A DNA stretch of 64,000 bases from Bordetella ansorpii (lineage in GTDB: Bacteria > Pseudomonadota > Gammaproteobacteria > Burkholderiales > Burkholderiaceae_B). The DNA is taken from contig NZ_FKBS01000029.1 in NCBI RefSeq assembly GCF_900078315.1, forward strand, positions 417,556 to 481,555. Reading direction: 5' to 3'. Each line of letters starts with the position of its first letter. The stretch's first letter is position 1. Under the pieces are notes generated by a model. It had not been told where the DNA came from and did not search any database. It saw only the letters and a list, made by a program, of their open reading frames with translations. The position numbers were made by a program, and so were the translations under genes. Shown one piece after another: positions 41,797 through 49,106 of the stretch.

Positions 41797-42792
41797 TCAG
41801 CCGACCGCGCGTTCCAGCGCCTTGGCGAACATCTCTCCTACGTTGAAACCGGTTTGCTCGGTGATCTCGACGAAGCAGGTGGGGCTGGTGACGTTGACTT
41901 CGGTGACGTAGTCGCCGATGACGTCCAGGCCCACCAGCAGCAGGCCACGGCCGGCCAGGCGCTCGGCGGCGGTGACGGCGATCTGGCGGTCGCGGTCGGA
42001 CAGCGGTTGCGCCACGCCCCGGCCGCCGGCGGCCAGGTTGCCACGCGTTTCGCCGGCCAGCGGAATGCGCGCCAGGCAATACGGCACGGGTTCGCCGCCG
42101 ATCAGCAGGATGCGCTTGTCGCCCTTGACGATCTCGGGGATGTAACGCTGCGCCATGATGGTGCGCTGGCCGTTGTCGGTCAGCGTTTCCAGGATGGCGT
42201 TGCGGTTGGGCTCTTCGGCGCGCAGGCGGAAGATGCCGGTGCCGCCCATGCCGTCCAGCGGCTTGACGATCACGTCCTGGTGCTGCGCGTGGAATGCCTT
42301 CAGGCGCTCCATGTCGCGCGTGACCAGCGTGGGCGTGGCCAGGTCGGCGAATTCGGTGATGGTAAGTTTTTCGGGGTGGTTGCGAATGGCCGCCCCGCTG
42401 TTGAACACGCGCGCGCCCTGGGCCTGCGCATATTCGAGCAGGTGGGTGGAGTACACGTATTCCATGTCGAACGGCGGGTCCTTGCGCATGACCACGGCGT
42501 CGAAACTGGACAACGGCAGATCGACGGAAGCCCCCTTCGCCGCCGGATCGCCCCCGGGCGCGGCGTGGGGACCGGCAACCTTCCACCAGGCGTGCTCGTG
42601 CAGATCCGCGCCTTCGACCAGCTCGATGGCGGTCGTGCGCGCATTGACGATGCCTTCATCGATGTACAGATCGCCCTGCAGGGTGACGCTGAGCGTATGC
42701 CCACGCGCGACCAGCGCGCGCATCATGGCGACGGAACTGTCCTTGTACGCTTTGAGCAGCGGCAAGGGATCGATGACGAACAGGACATGCAT
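41797..42792 (-). CDS. gshB: Glutathione synthetase
   Basis: A 331-residue ATP-grasp ligase that adds glycine to gamma-glutamylcysteine. MRKDPPFDMEY, VIVKPLDGMGGTGIFRL (ATP grasp loop) and DVIGDYVTEVNVTSPTC are diagnostic. It is about 15 residues longer than E. coli GshB due to an insertion after the WWKV segment. It precedes the EIIA-HPr-EI genes with an 86-bp gap, a pairing recognised in related bacteria. Confidence 0.94.
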   Translation of the reverse strand: MHVLFVIDPLPLLKAYKDSSVAMMRALVARGHTLSVTLQGDLYIDEGIVNARTTAIELVEGADLHEHAWWKVAGPHAAPGGDPAAKGASVDLPLSSFDAVVMRKDPPFDMEYVYSTHLLEYAQAQGARVFNSGAAIRNHPEKLTITEFADLATPTLVTRDMERLKAFHAQHQDVIVKPLDGMGGTGIFRLRAEEPNRNAILETLTDNGQRTIMAQRYIPEIVKGDKRILLIGGEPVPYCLARIPLAGETRGNLAAGGRGVAQPLSDRDRQIAVTAAERLAGRGLLLVGLDVIGDYVTEVNVTSPTCFVEITEQTGFNVGEMFAKALERAVG

Positions 42793-42969
42793 GAGTACAC
42801 CCGCTTGTTACCTCCGCCGACAAAGGCGGACACAGACGGTCATGGTAGCTTAAATGGGGGTTGCGAGGCAGAAGCGCAAGACCCGGCGCACATGGCGTGG
42901 CCGGACCCGGCATGTTCGTGACAAGCCGGCGCAATGCCCAGGCGGCTGGAAAACAGGCGGAAAAACACA

Positions 42970-43002
42970 CGGCCCGGCGCCGCAAGGCGGCCGGGCCGTT
43001 CG
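42970..43002 (-). terminator. Intrinsic terminator after infC
   Basis: A strong GC hairpin (ACGGCCCGGC pairing with GCCGGGCCGT, plus an inner GCC/GGC) begins a few bases after the infC stop. On the minus strand it is followed by GTGTGTTTTTCC, a good U-run, so transcription of thrS-infC most likely ends here before gshB. Confidence 0.7.
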
Positions 43003-43006
43003 TCGT

Positions 43007-43546
43007 TCAAGCCGCGTCGGCCTTGCCGGCCTTCTTGCGAGGGGCCAGCACCATGACCATTTGACGGCCTTCCAGCTTGGGCATCGCCTCGACCTGGGCC
43101 AGTTCGGTCAGGTCGTCGCGCACGCGCTCGAGCACGCGCATGCCCAGTTCCTGGTGAGCCATTTCACGACCGCGGAAACGCAGCGTGATCTTGGCCTTGT
43201 CGCCTTCCTCGAGGAAGCGGCGCAGGTTGCGCAGCTTGACTTGATAGTCACCCTCGTCGGTGGCGGGACGGAACTTGACTTCCTTGACCTGAATGACCTT
43301 CTGCTTCGATCGGGCCTCGGCCTGGCGCTTCTGCTCCTGATACTTGAACTTACCGTAGTCCATCAGGCGGCAGACCGGCGGTTCGGCGTTGGGCGCGATT
43401 TCCACCAGATCCACGTCGCTTTGCTCGGAGAGACGGAATGCATCGGCGATCTTGACGATGCCCAACTGCTCTCCTTCCAGACCTATCAGACGCACCTCGG
43501 GCACGCGGATTTCACCGTTGATGCGTATGCTTTTTTCAGTGGCGAT
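43007..43546 (-). CDS. infC: Translation initiation factor IF-3 (ATC start codon)
   Basis: A 179-residue IF-3 that binds the 30S subunit and checks start codon-anticodon pairing. The N-domain has [41 protein letters not shown] (in parts: [18 protein letters not shown]); the C-domain [13 protein letters not shown] segment and [14 protein letters not shown] are clear. The first GTG (43504) would delete 14 family residues. Extending upstream gives ATC GCC ACT GAA AAA, with TAGGAG 8 nt before ATC, matching IF-3 proteins that start at AUU or AUC. It begins 18 bp after thrS. The rare codon is expected to allow IF-3 to repress its own translation. Confidence 0.92.
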   Translation of the reverse strand: MATEKSIRINGEIRVPEVRLIGLEGEQLGIVKIADAFRLSEQSDVDLVEIAPNAEPPVCRLMDYGKFKYQEQKRQAEARSKQKVIQVKEVKFRPATDEGDYQVKLRNLRRFLEEGDKAKITLRFRGREMAHQELGMRVLERVRDDLTELAQVEAMPKLEGRQMVMVLAPRKKAGKADAA

Positions 43547-43564
43547 GTTGACGACTCCTAAAGA

Positions 43565-45517
43565 TTAGACGGCGCTGCTTGCGGGTTGCTGCACGGCGCG
43601 GCGGGTGGCGACATCCTCGGACAGACGCGCGATGAAGTCATCGAGCGGCATGACGCCGAGGTCGAGGTTACCCAGACCACGAACCGCAACAGTCCCATTC
43701 TGCATTTCCTTGTCGCCTACGACGAGGATATACGGAACCTTCTGCAGGCTATGCTCCCGGATTTTACGAGTGATTTTTTCACCACGCAAATCGGCCTGCA
43801 CCCTAAAGCCTTGTTTTTTCAGGGTTTGTGTTATTTGTGCCGCATAATCGGCCGAAGGCTCGGAAATGCAGCACACAATGGCCTGCTCCGGAGCCAGCCA
43901 GGGCGGCATCGCGCCGGCGTGGTTCTCGATGAGCATGCCGATGAAACGCTCCAGCGAACCCAGGATGGCGCGGTGCAGCATCACCGGCGGACGGCGCTGG
44001 TCGTTCTGGTCCACGTACTCGGCGCCCAGGCGCACGGGCATGGAGAAATCGACCTGGATCGTGCCGCACTGCCAGTGGCGGCCGATGGCGTCCTTCAGCG
44101 TGTATTCGATCTTGGGGCCGTAGAACGCGCCCTCTCCGGGCGAGATCTCGAATTCGCAACCGGTGCGGCGCAGGCTGTCCATCAGGGCCTGCTCGGCCTT
44201 GTCCCAGGTTTCGTCGCTGCCGATGCGCTTCTCGGGGCGCGTGGCCACCTTGTACAGCACTTCGTCGAAACCGAAGTCGCGGTACACCTTCTGCAGCAGC
44301 GCCGTGAAGTTGGCGCATTCTTCCTGCATCTGGTCTTCGGTACAGAAGATGTGGCCGTCGTCCTGCGTGAAGCCGCGCACGCGCATCATGCCGTGCAGCG
44401 ACCCCGAGGGCTCGTTGCGGTGGCACTGGCCGAACTCGCCGTAGCGCAGCGGCAGCTCGCGGTACGAGTGCAGGCCCGAGTTGAAGATCTGCACGTGGCC
44501 CGGGCAGTTCATGGGCTTCAGGCCGTAGACGCGGTTCTCCGACTCGGTCGTGAACATGTTCTCGCGGTAGTTGTCCCAGTGGCCCGTTTTCTTCCACAGC
44601 GACAGGTCGAGGATCTGCGGCGCCTTCACTTCCTGGTAGCCGTTGTCGCGGTAGACGGCGCGCATGTACTGCTCGACCTGCTGCCACAGGGTCCAGCCCT
44701 TGGGGTGCCAGAACAGCAGGCCCGGCGCTTCGTCCTGGAAGTGGAACAGGTCGAGATCGCGGCCGATCTTGCGGTGGTCGCGGCGCTCGGCCTCGGCCAG
44801 CATGTGCAGATAGGCTTCCTGGTCTTCCTTCGAACCCCAGGCCGTGCCGTAGATGCGTTGCAGCATCTCGTTGTTGCTGTCGCCGCGCCAGTAGGCGCCG
44901 GCCACCTTCATCAGCTTGAAGACCTTGAGCTTGCCCGTGGACGGCACGTGGGGGCCGCGGCACAGGTCGATGAACTGGCCTTCGCGATACAGGCTGAGGG
45001 TTTCGTTGGACGGGATCGACGCAATGATCTCGGCCTTGTAGCGCTCGCCGATGCCCTCGAAGAACTTGACGGCGTCGTCGCGTGTCCACTCCTCGCGCGT
45101 GACCACCTCGTCTTTTTTGGCCAGCTCGGCCATCTTCTTCTCGATGGCTTCGAGGTCTTCGGGCGTGAAGGGACGCTTGTACGAGAAGTCGTAGTAGAAG
45201 CCGTTGTCGATGACCGGGCCGATGGTGACCTGGGCATCAGGGAACAGCTCTTTCACGGCGTACGCCAGCAGGTGGGCCGTGGAGTGGCGGATCATGTCCA
45301 GGCCGTCGGCATCCTTGGCGGTGACGATGGACAGGCTCGTGTCGTGGTCGATGCGGAAACTGGTGTCGACCAGACGCGGCTCGGCGCCCTCTTGCGCGAT
45401 CTTGCCGCCCAGCGCGGCCTTGGCCAGCCCGGTTCCGATGGACTGCGCAACCTCGGCGACCGTGACCGGACCGGGATACTGGCGCTGCGAACCATCGGGC
45501 AATGTGATTTGAACCAT
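43565..45517 (-). CDS. thrS: Threonyl-tRNA synthetase
   Basis: A 650-residue class II synthetase that charges tRNA-Thr. Order: TGS domain (1-65, ITLPDGSQ), editing domain with the HxxxH metal motif ([12 protein letters not shown]), catalytic core with the zinc Cys in [10 protein letters not shown] and motif 2 [14 protein letters not shown] ([25 protein letters not shown], in parts), and a C-terminal anticodon-binding domain. AGGAAG is 9 nt upstream of the ATG. A leader ORF and a terminator-like hairpin precede it. Confidence 0.96.
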   Translation of the reverse strand: MVQITLPDGSQRQYPGPVTVAEVAQSIGTGLAKAALGGKIAQEGAEPRLVDTSFRIDHDTSLSIVTAKDADGLDMIRHSTAHLLAYAVKELFPDAQVTIGPVIDNGFYYDFSYKRPFTPEDLEAIEKKMAELAKKDEVVTREEWTRDDAVKFFEGIGERYKAEIIASIPSNETLSLYREGQFIDLCRGPHVPSTGKLKVFKLMKVAGAYWRGDSNNEMLQRIYGTAWGSKEDQEAYLHMLAEAERRDHRKIGRDLDLFHFQDEAPGLLFWHPKGWTLWQQVEQYMRAVYRDNGYQEVKAPQILDLSLWKKTGHWDNYRENMFTTESENRVYGLKPMNCPGHVQIFNSGLHSYRELPLRYGEFGQCHRNEPSGSLHGMMRVRGFTQDDGHIFCTEDQMQEECANFTALLQKVYRDFGFDEVLYKVATRPEKRIGSDETWDKAEQALMDSLRRTGCEFEISPGEGAFYGPKIEYTLKDAIGRHWQCGTIQVDFSMPVRLGAEYVDQNDQRRPPVMLHRAILGSLERFIGMLIENHAGAMPPWLAPEQAIVCCISEPSADYAAQITQTLKKQGFRVQADLRGEKITRKIREHSLQKVPYILVVGDKEMQNGTVAVRGLGNLDLGVMPLDDFIARLSEDVATRRAVQQPASSAV

Positions 45518-45536
45518 CGGAGCACTTCCTGGAATG

Positions 45537-45567
45537 AAAAACGAAGAACGCGGCCTTAGCCGCGTTC
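45537..45567 (-). terminator. Attenuator-like terminator in the thrS leader
   Basis: Perfect 9-bp stem GAACGCGGC/GCCGCGTTC (45546-45567) with a 4-nt loop, followed on the minus strand by TTCGTTTTTC. It lies 20-50 nt before the thrS ATG and after the leader ORF, where no other minus-strand gene could need it. It is therefore probably a conditional terminator. Confidence 0.7.
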
Positions 45568-45625
45568 GATCTGATTGCCTTGCTGGGCTGCTGTCTGGTG
45601 CGACACGCGGGACCCGACTTCGGAC

Positions 45626-45754
45626 TTACTTACGCGACATGGTGCGGAAGTATCCGGTCGTAGTTCGGGCGGGCTTCAAAGGCAGCATGGTAATGAGGAA
45701 TGGCTTCGGGGAGGCGACCAATGTACCGACATTGCGTACATGAAAGCGGAACAT
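45626..45754 (-). CDS. Putative thrS leader peptide with Thr-Thr-Thr run
   Basis: A 42-codon ORF in the thrS leader: ATG at 45754, stop TAA at 45628-45626. Thr codons 31-33 are ACT-ACG-ACC, and Thr also occurs at 11, 22 and 38; the end reads ARTTTGYFRTMSRK. The stop is about 60 nt before the terminator hairpin, as in amino-acid attenuators. Neither the first ATG nor an internal one (codon 23) has a good Shine-Dalgarno, which is the main weakness. Starving for charged tRNA-Thr would stall ribosomes at codons 31-33 and could prevent the terminator forming. Confidence 0.45.
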   Translation of the reverse strand: MFRFHVRNVGTLVASPKPFLITMLPLKPARTTTGYFRTMSRK

Positions 45755-45774
45755 GTCGGTCGCAGATTGCGCCA

Positions 45775-45783
45775 ATTGTAGCA
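45775..45783 (-). promoter_or_regulatory. Extended -10 promoter of thrS
   Basis: On the minus strand TGCTACAAT is an extended -10 element (TGnTAtaAT). The -35 region is poor, as expected for extended -10 promoters. It predicts a start near 45768 and a leader of about 250 nt that includes the leader ORF and the hairpin. Confidence 0.5.
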
Positions 45784-45968
45784 CTTCATGAGAAGTCGGG
45801 GACCGATTGCCTTTTTGTCACCCCACGGGCGTCACTTTGTCTGATTTTCAGGGGTGCTTCAGCCTTACGACTGCAAAAACGCAACATATTGTTACCCATC
45901 TCGTAAAGCACGTCTCGTCAAAGCAAGTCGCATGTTCTCGATGTTCCGTCGTTCGCAGCACCCCACCC
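45784..45968. other. Upstream part of the thrS/LuxR-regulator divergent region
   Basis: The rest of the 451-bp gap between thrS and the LuxR-type gene has lower GC than its surroundings (for example AAAACGCAACATATTGTTACCC at about 45875-45896). It probably holds the promoter of the plus-strand regulator, but I see no clear -35/-10 pair and no gene. Confidence 0.3.
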
Positions 45969-46718
45969 ATGACCCAACCTCATCACGCACCCATCCCGAC
46001 CCCATCCCTCCTCCTTTGCGAAACCGATAGCCGCCTGGCCGCCGGACGGCGCTACATGCTGCTGTCCCGCCCCAGCCACCGCCTGCGCGTGGCCATCCTG
46101 GACGACCATCCCGTCACCACCATGGGCATCGCCTCGTTCCTGCGCGGCAACGCCGACCTCGACGTCGTGCACGCCGAGACCTCGGCGGAAAGCCTGGTCG
46201 CCAATCTGCAGCACGTGCCCTGTGACGTCGCCGTGGTCGACTACTACCTGCCCGACGACCCCTGGGACGGCATGGATTTCATCAAGCGATTGCGCCGGCA
46301 GTATCCCGGCATGGCCCTCATCACCCTGTCGGCGGGCCGCGCGCAGGACACCGAATACGCGGCCTATCGCGCGGGCGCCAACGGCTACCTGTCCAAGACC
46401 GAGCCGCCGCACACCATCCCCGACATGATCCGCGCCACCGTCGGCGACCCGCGCAATTTCTACGTCAGCACGTTTGGCCGCGTGCACCGCGCCGAACCCC
46501 GGCATCCCGATGCCCGGCTGACCGCCGCCGAAACCGAGATCCTGCGGCATATCGCGCTGGGCTTTTCCGTCACGCAGGTCGCCACGCGCCTGGTGCGCAG
46601 CAAGAAGACCGTCAGCACCCACAAGCGCCGCGCCATGCGCAAGCTGGGCCTGGCCGATGACCTGGCGCTGGCGCTTTACCTGAAAGAGAAGTTCCGGCGG
46701 GACGCGGGGGAGGAATAG
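45969..46718 (+). CDS. LuxR/NarL-type response regulator
   Basis: A 249-residue two-domain regulator. The receiver has IDDHPV-like LDDHPV (Asp45-Asp46) and phosphoacceptor Asp91 (VVDYYLPDDPWDG), most like RcsB/BvgA-type regulators; the C-terminal LuxR HTH is LTAAETEILRHIALGFSVTQ followed by RSKKTVSTHKRRAMRKLG. Start uncertain: 45969 or 46056 both lack a Shine-Dalgarno; the former adds a 29-residue polar tail. It is followed 5 bp later by an Hpt gene, suggesting a phosphorelay whose hybrid kinase is elsewhere. Confidence 0.82.
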   Translation: MTQPHHAPIPTPSLLLCETDSRLAAGRRYMLLSRPSHRLRVAILDDHPVTTMGIASFLRGNADLDVVHAETSAESLVANLQHVPCDVAVVDYYLPDDPWDGMDFIKRLRRQYPGMALITLSAGRAQDTEYAAYRAGANGYLSKTEPPHTIPDMIRATVGDPRNFYVSTFGRVHRAEPRHPDARLTAAETEILRHIALGFSVTQVATRLVRSKKTVSTHKRRAMRKLGLADDLALALYLKEKFRRDAGEE

Positions 46719-46723
46719 CGGCC

Positions 46724-47137
46724 ATGCCTATGCCCCCGCCCCCTGGCGGCCAGGCGGATTCGCCCAGCCACGACCAGCCCGGCCTGGCGATGCTCGACCT
46801 GCCTCGCCTGCGCGGCATCTGCCCCGATGCCGCCCAGCTGAATCGTCTGCTGATCCTGGCGCGCGAGCACCTGCACTCGGATCTGGTGCGGATGCGCGCG
46901 GCGCTGGAACGCGGCGACGCCGTTGCCGCGGCCGAGCGGGTCCACCACATCAAGGGCGCGGCCTGCATGCTGTGCCGGGCGGGCGACGGCCTGCTCGGCC
47001 AGTTGGATGCAGCGCGCGCGGCCATGCTGGGTTGCGTGACGATGCCGGTCATTGCGGATGAGGTAAAACTCATGGAGGATGGCCTGCTGAAACTGGATCT
47101 GCAGTTGCTGGCGGCCTTGCATGGCCCAGCCGCCTAG
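46724..47137 (+). CDS. Hpt-domain phosphotransfer protein
   Basis: A 137-residue protein whose C-terminal 100 residues form a four-helix Hpt domain. The phosphorylatable histidine is His74 in ERVHHIKGAACML (HxxKG). The first 25 residues are Pro-rich linker. Starts 5 bp after the LuxR-type regulator and very likely donates phosphate to it. Confidence 0.8.
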   Translation: MPMPPPPGGQADSPSHDQPGLAMLDLPRLRGICPDAAQLNRLLILAREHLHSDLVRMRAALERGDAVAAAERVHHIKGAACMLCRAGDGLLGQLDAARAAMLGCVTMPVIADEVKLMEDGLLKLDLQLLAALHGPAA

Positions 47138-47154
47138 CCAGCACGACACACCCG

Positions 47155-47185
47155 GGTCGTTGGTTCGATTCCAATACCGCCTACC
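47155..47185 (+). pseudogene. tRNA-Val(GAC) 3'-end fragment, att-like
   Basis: Thirty-one bases identical to the T-arm and acceptor 3' half of the intact tRNA-Val at 48209-48285, ending at ACC just before the CCA would finish. The bases on both sides are unrelated to tRNA. It is in the opposite orientation to the intact tRNA. This is the usual footprint of an integrase crossover in a tRNA gene, here followed by rearrangement. Confidence 0.75.
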
Positions 47186-47333
47186 CGGCCCCGGACCAGC
47201 GCTTGAAGGCCGCAGGCGAAACCATGCTACCGTTGCCGCCCGAAAATCCAGACGTGGCCTCTGCCTGTTCTGGAACAGTCCTCGGGCCGCTGACGTCCCA
47301 TCCAGACAACCACACTTGCCGGAAACCCCCATC

Positions 47334-47576
47334 ATGTCGAATACGGGTGTCGATATCACCACCTACGCCGCCAACTCGATCGCCGATGCCACGGCATTGG
47401 GATTGCTGTTGTTCCTGGCGGCGAAGGACAAGCCCACCATCGAAGCAGCCAGCCGCAGCATGCACACGATGCTGGCCAACTTGCTGAACGATGAGCACGT
47501 CCCCGAAGACCTGAAAGCGCACATCCGCACACGCCTGCATTCGATCTGCGAGATCGCGCTTCAGCAGTGCAAGTAA
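47334..47576 (+). CDS. Small hypothetical protein (80 aa)
   Basis: An 80-residue helical protein starting MSNTGVDITTYAANSIADAT; a hydrophobic stretch LGLLLFLAAKD lies near residue 25. GGAAA is about 8 nt upstream of the ATG. Unrecognised. It lies between the tRNA fragment and the intact tRNA, in a set of small plus-strand genes, and may be accessory. Confidence 0.55.
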   Translation: MSNTGVDITTYAANSIADATALGLLLFLAAKDKPTIEAASRSMHTMLANLLNDEHVPEDLKAHIRTRLHSICEIALQQCK

Positions 47577-47788
47577 GCCGGCAACACGTCCGCGCAGCGC
47601 CGGCCAGCGATGGCACGCGGCGATGCCGGACGAATCCGCTGGCGTGCATTCCAGAATGCGGATATCCACCACAGCCTGCATCGACAGGAACCAAAGGGAT
47701 CACGAAGGCAAAGTCCGCACGGGATGGATTCCACTGCCGTTTGTGCGGGCAATATCGCAGCCGTCACCCGTGGCCACCAGGAGAGAAT

Positions 47789-48055
47789 ATGAAGCGCAAC
47801 TTCGAAGTCATCATGACGATCCTCACTGCCCTAGAAACCGATGAGGTCGAGGTGCATGATCTCGAGACGCTGATCGATGCTGCCGCAAAAGGGAATTCCG
47901 CGATGGGTCCGCTGTTCGGCCACCACATCCGGATCCTGCTCGACGCGGGACTGCTGGCAAGGGAAAACCATGGCATACGCCTGACGTGGGCCGGCCATGA
48001 ATATTTGGCCGAAGCCAGACTCGGGGCGGAAATGGCGCACGCCGAGCAGCGGTAA
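47789..48055 (+). CDS. DUF2513-like small protein
   Basis: An 88-residue protein with the pattern of DUF2513 (MKRNFEVIMTILTALE, HIRILLDAGLLA, IRLTWAGHEYLAEAR), a winged-helix-like family common in prophages and mobile elements. AGGAGAGA lies just before the ATG. Located next to the tRNA-Val, it supports remnants of an integrated element. Confidence 0.7.
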   Translation: MKRNFEVIMTILTALETDEVEVHDLETLIDAAAKGNSAMGPLFGHHIRILLDAGLLARENHGIRLTWAGHEYLAEARLGAEMAHAEQR

Positions 48056-48136
48056 AGGCCATTGTGTCGAGCAGTGCCCGACTCCGCCCATCCGTTCTTG
48101 CGGATGCCGGGCCATCGGGTTTCTTCGCCGGAAAAC

Positions 48137-48170
48137 AAAAAGCCGCCAAGTCATGGACCTAGCGGCTTTT
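48137..48170. terminator. Bidirectional terminator between the DUF2513 gene and tRNA-Val
   Basis: AAAAGCCGC (48137-48146) pairs with GCGGCTTTT (48162-48170) around a 15-nt loop; T-runs follow on the plus strand (TTTTTT) and on the minus strand (TTTTTGTTTT). It should end both the plus-strand accessory genes and the tRNA transcript. Confidence 0.8.
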
Positions 48171-48179
48171 TTGCCAGCA

Positions 48180-48209
48180 CTTGCTGTATTTCTTCTTGCT
48201 GTAATTCTT
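48180..48209. repeat. 15-bp tandem repeat at the tRNA-Val 3' end
   Basis: Two adjacent 15-bp units, CTTGCTGTATTTCTT and CTTGCTGTAATTCTT, differ at one base and abut the CCA end of the tRNA. They are AT-rich against the surroundings and could be arm-type integrase sites or chance. Confidence 0.6.
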
Positions 48210-48285
48210 GGTAGGCGGTATTGGAATCGAACCAACGACCTCCACGATGTCAACGTGGCGCTCTAACCATCTGAGCTAACCGCCT
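48209..48285 (-). tRNA. tRNA-Val (anticodon GAC)
   Basis: A complete 77-nt cloverleaf: acceptor AGGCGGT/ACCGCCT, D-arm GCTC/GAGC, anticodon stem CCACG/CGTGG with loop TTGACAT (anticodon GAC, reading GUC/GUU), T-arm GTTGG/CCAAT with loop TTCGATT, and an encoded CCA. It has its own promoter upstream. Confidence 0.95.
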
Positions 48286-48330
48286 TCAGTCGCTGCCACT
48301 CGTTTTTGCGTGTCAGCAGCGAAGAAAAAG

Positions 48331-48359
48331 ATTATAGCGAAGCCTTTTGGACTGTGCAA
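48331..48359 (-). promoter_or_regulatory. tRNA-Val promoter
   Basis: On the minus strand TTGCAC (48354-48359) and TATAAT (48331-48336) with exactly 17 bp between. This near-consensus sigma-70 promoter begins right after the trpF stop and fires about 40 nt before the tRNA. Confidence 0.8.
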
Positions 48360-48360
48360 G

Positions 48361-49008
48361 TCAGTTGGCGGAAAAATTCACGGAATCGATGAATTTTTTT
48401 ACGCGCTCGATCGACTTCAGTCCTGGCCCCTCTTCTACGCCACTGCTGACGTCCACCGCCCATGGCCGCACCGCTCGCACGGCGTCGGCCACGTTCTCGG
48501 GCGTCAAGCCGCCAGCCAGCACCAAGGCGCGGCTGTCGGGCGAGGCCTGCACGCCTGCCAGCAAGGCACGATCGAAGCCCAGGCCACTGCCACCGTAGCC
48601 CGCGCTATAGCTGTCGAACAGCCAGCCAGCGGCGTCGCCGTATTGTGCGCAATACGCGGCCAACGCGTCCGAGGTATCCAGGCCGGGCGCGCCCACGCGG
48701 AATGCGCGCAGATAGCGGCGGCCAGGGCGGCGGCATTCTTCGGGCGCTTCGTCGCCATGAAACTGCAGCAGGTCCGGACCGACCTCGCCCACGATGGCGC
48801 GCATCTCATCCTGGCTGGCGTTGACCGTCAGGGCGACCACGTCGACAAAGGCCGGCACGCGGCGGCGCAGTTCAGCGGCGCGCGCGGGCGAGACATAGCG
48901 CTTGCTGCCGGGATAGAAGACAAAGCCGATGGCGTCGGCGCCGGCCTGGACAATGGCGTCGAGGTCCGCCTCGCGGGTGAGGCCGCAGATCTTGATTCGG
49001 GTGCGCAT
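48361..49008 (-). CDS. trpF: Phosphoribosylanthranilate isomerase
   Basis: A 215-residue TIM-barrel isomerase of tryptophan biosynthesis. The catalytic Cys8 is in KICGLTR, the catalytic Asp in LFDSYSAGYGGSG and phosphate-binding loops in LAGGLTPENV and DVSSGVEEGPG. It follows truA with a 98-bp gap. trpB, which commonly follows trpF in related genomes, is not present; a tRNA comes next. Confidence 0.94.
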   Translation of the reverse strand: MRTRIKICGLTREADLDAIVQAGADAIGFVFYPGSKRYVSPARAAELRRRVPAFVDVVALTVNASQDEMRAIVGEVGPDLLQFHGDEAPEECRRPGRRYLRAFRVGAPGLDTSDALAAYCAQYGDAAGWLFDSYSAGYGGSGLGFDRALLAGVQASPDSRALVLAGGLTPENVADAVRAVRPWAVDVSSGVEEGPGLKSIERVKKFIDSVNFSAN

Positions 49009-49106
49009 GAGAAATCGGGATAGCCCTGAGCAGTTGGAAGCGGCTCATCAATTGAGGATGCGTAGCGTAATGCTACCCGGCCATCATAGCGAACGGCGCC
49101 GGACGT

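Noticed and set aside
45534..45906. Plus-strand ORFs in the thrS upstream region
   Set aside because: They have no Shine-Dalgarno or protein-like pattern and run opposite to the leader; the minus-strand leader with its Thr run and hairpin explains the region better.
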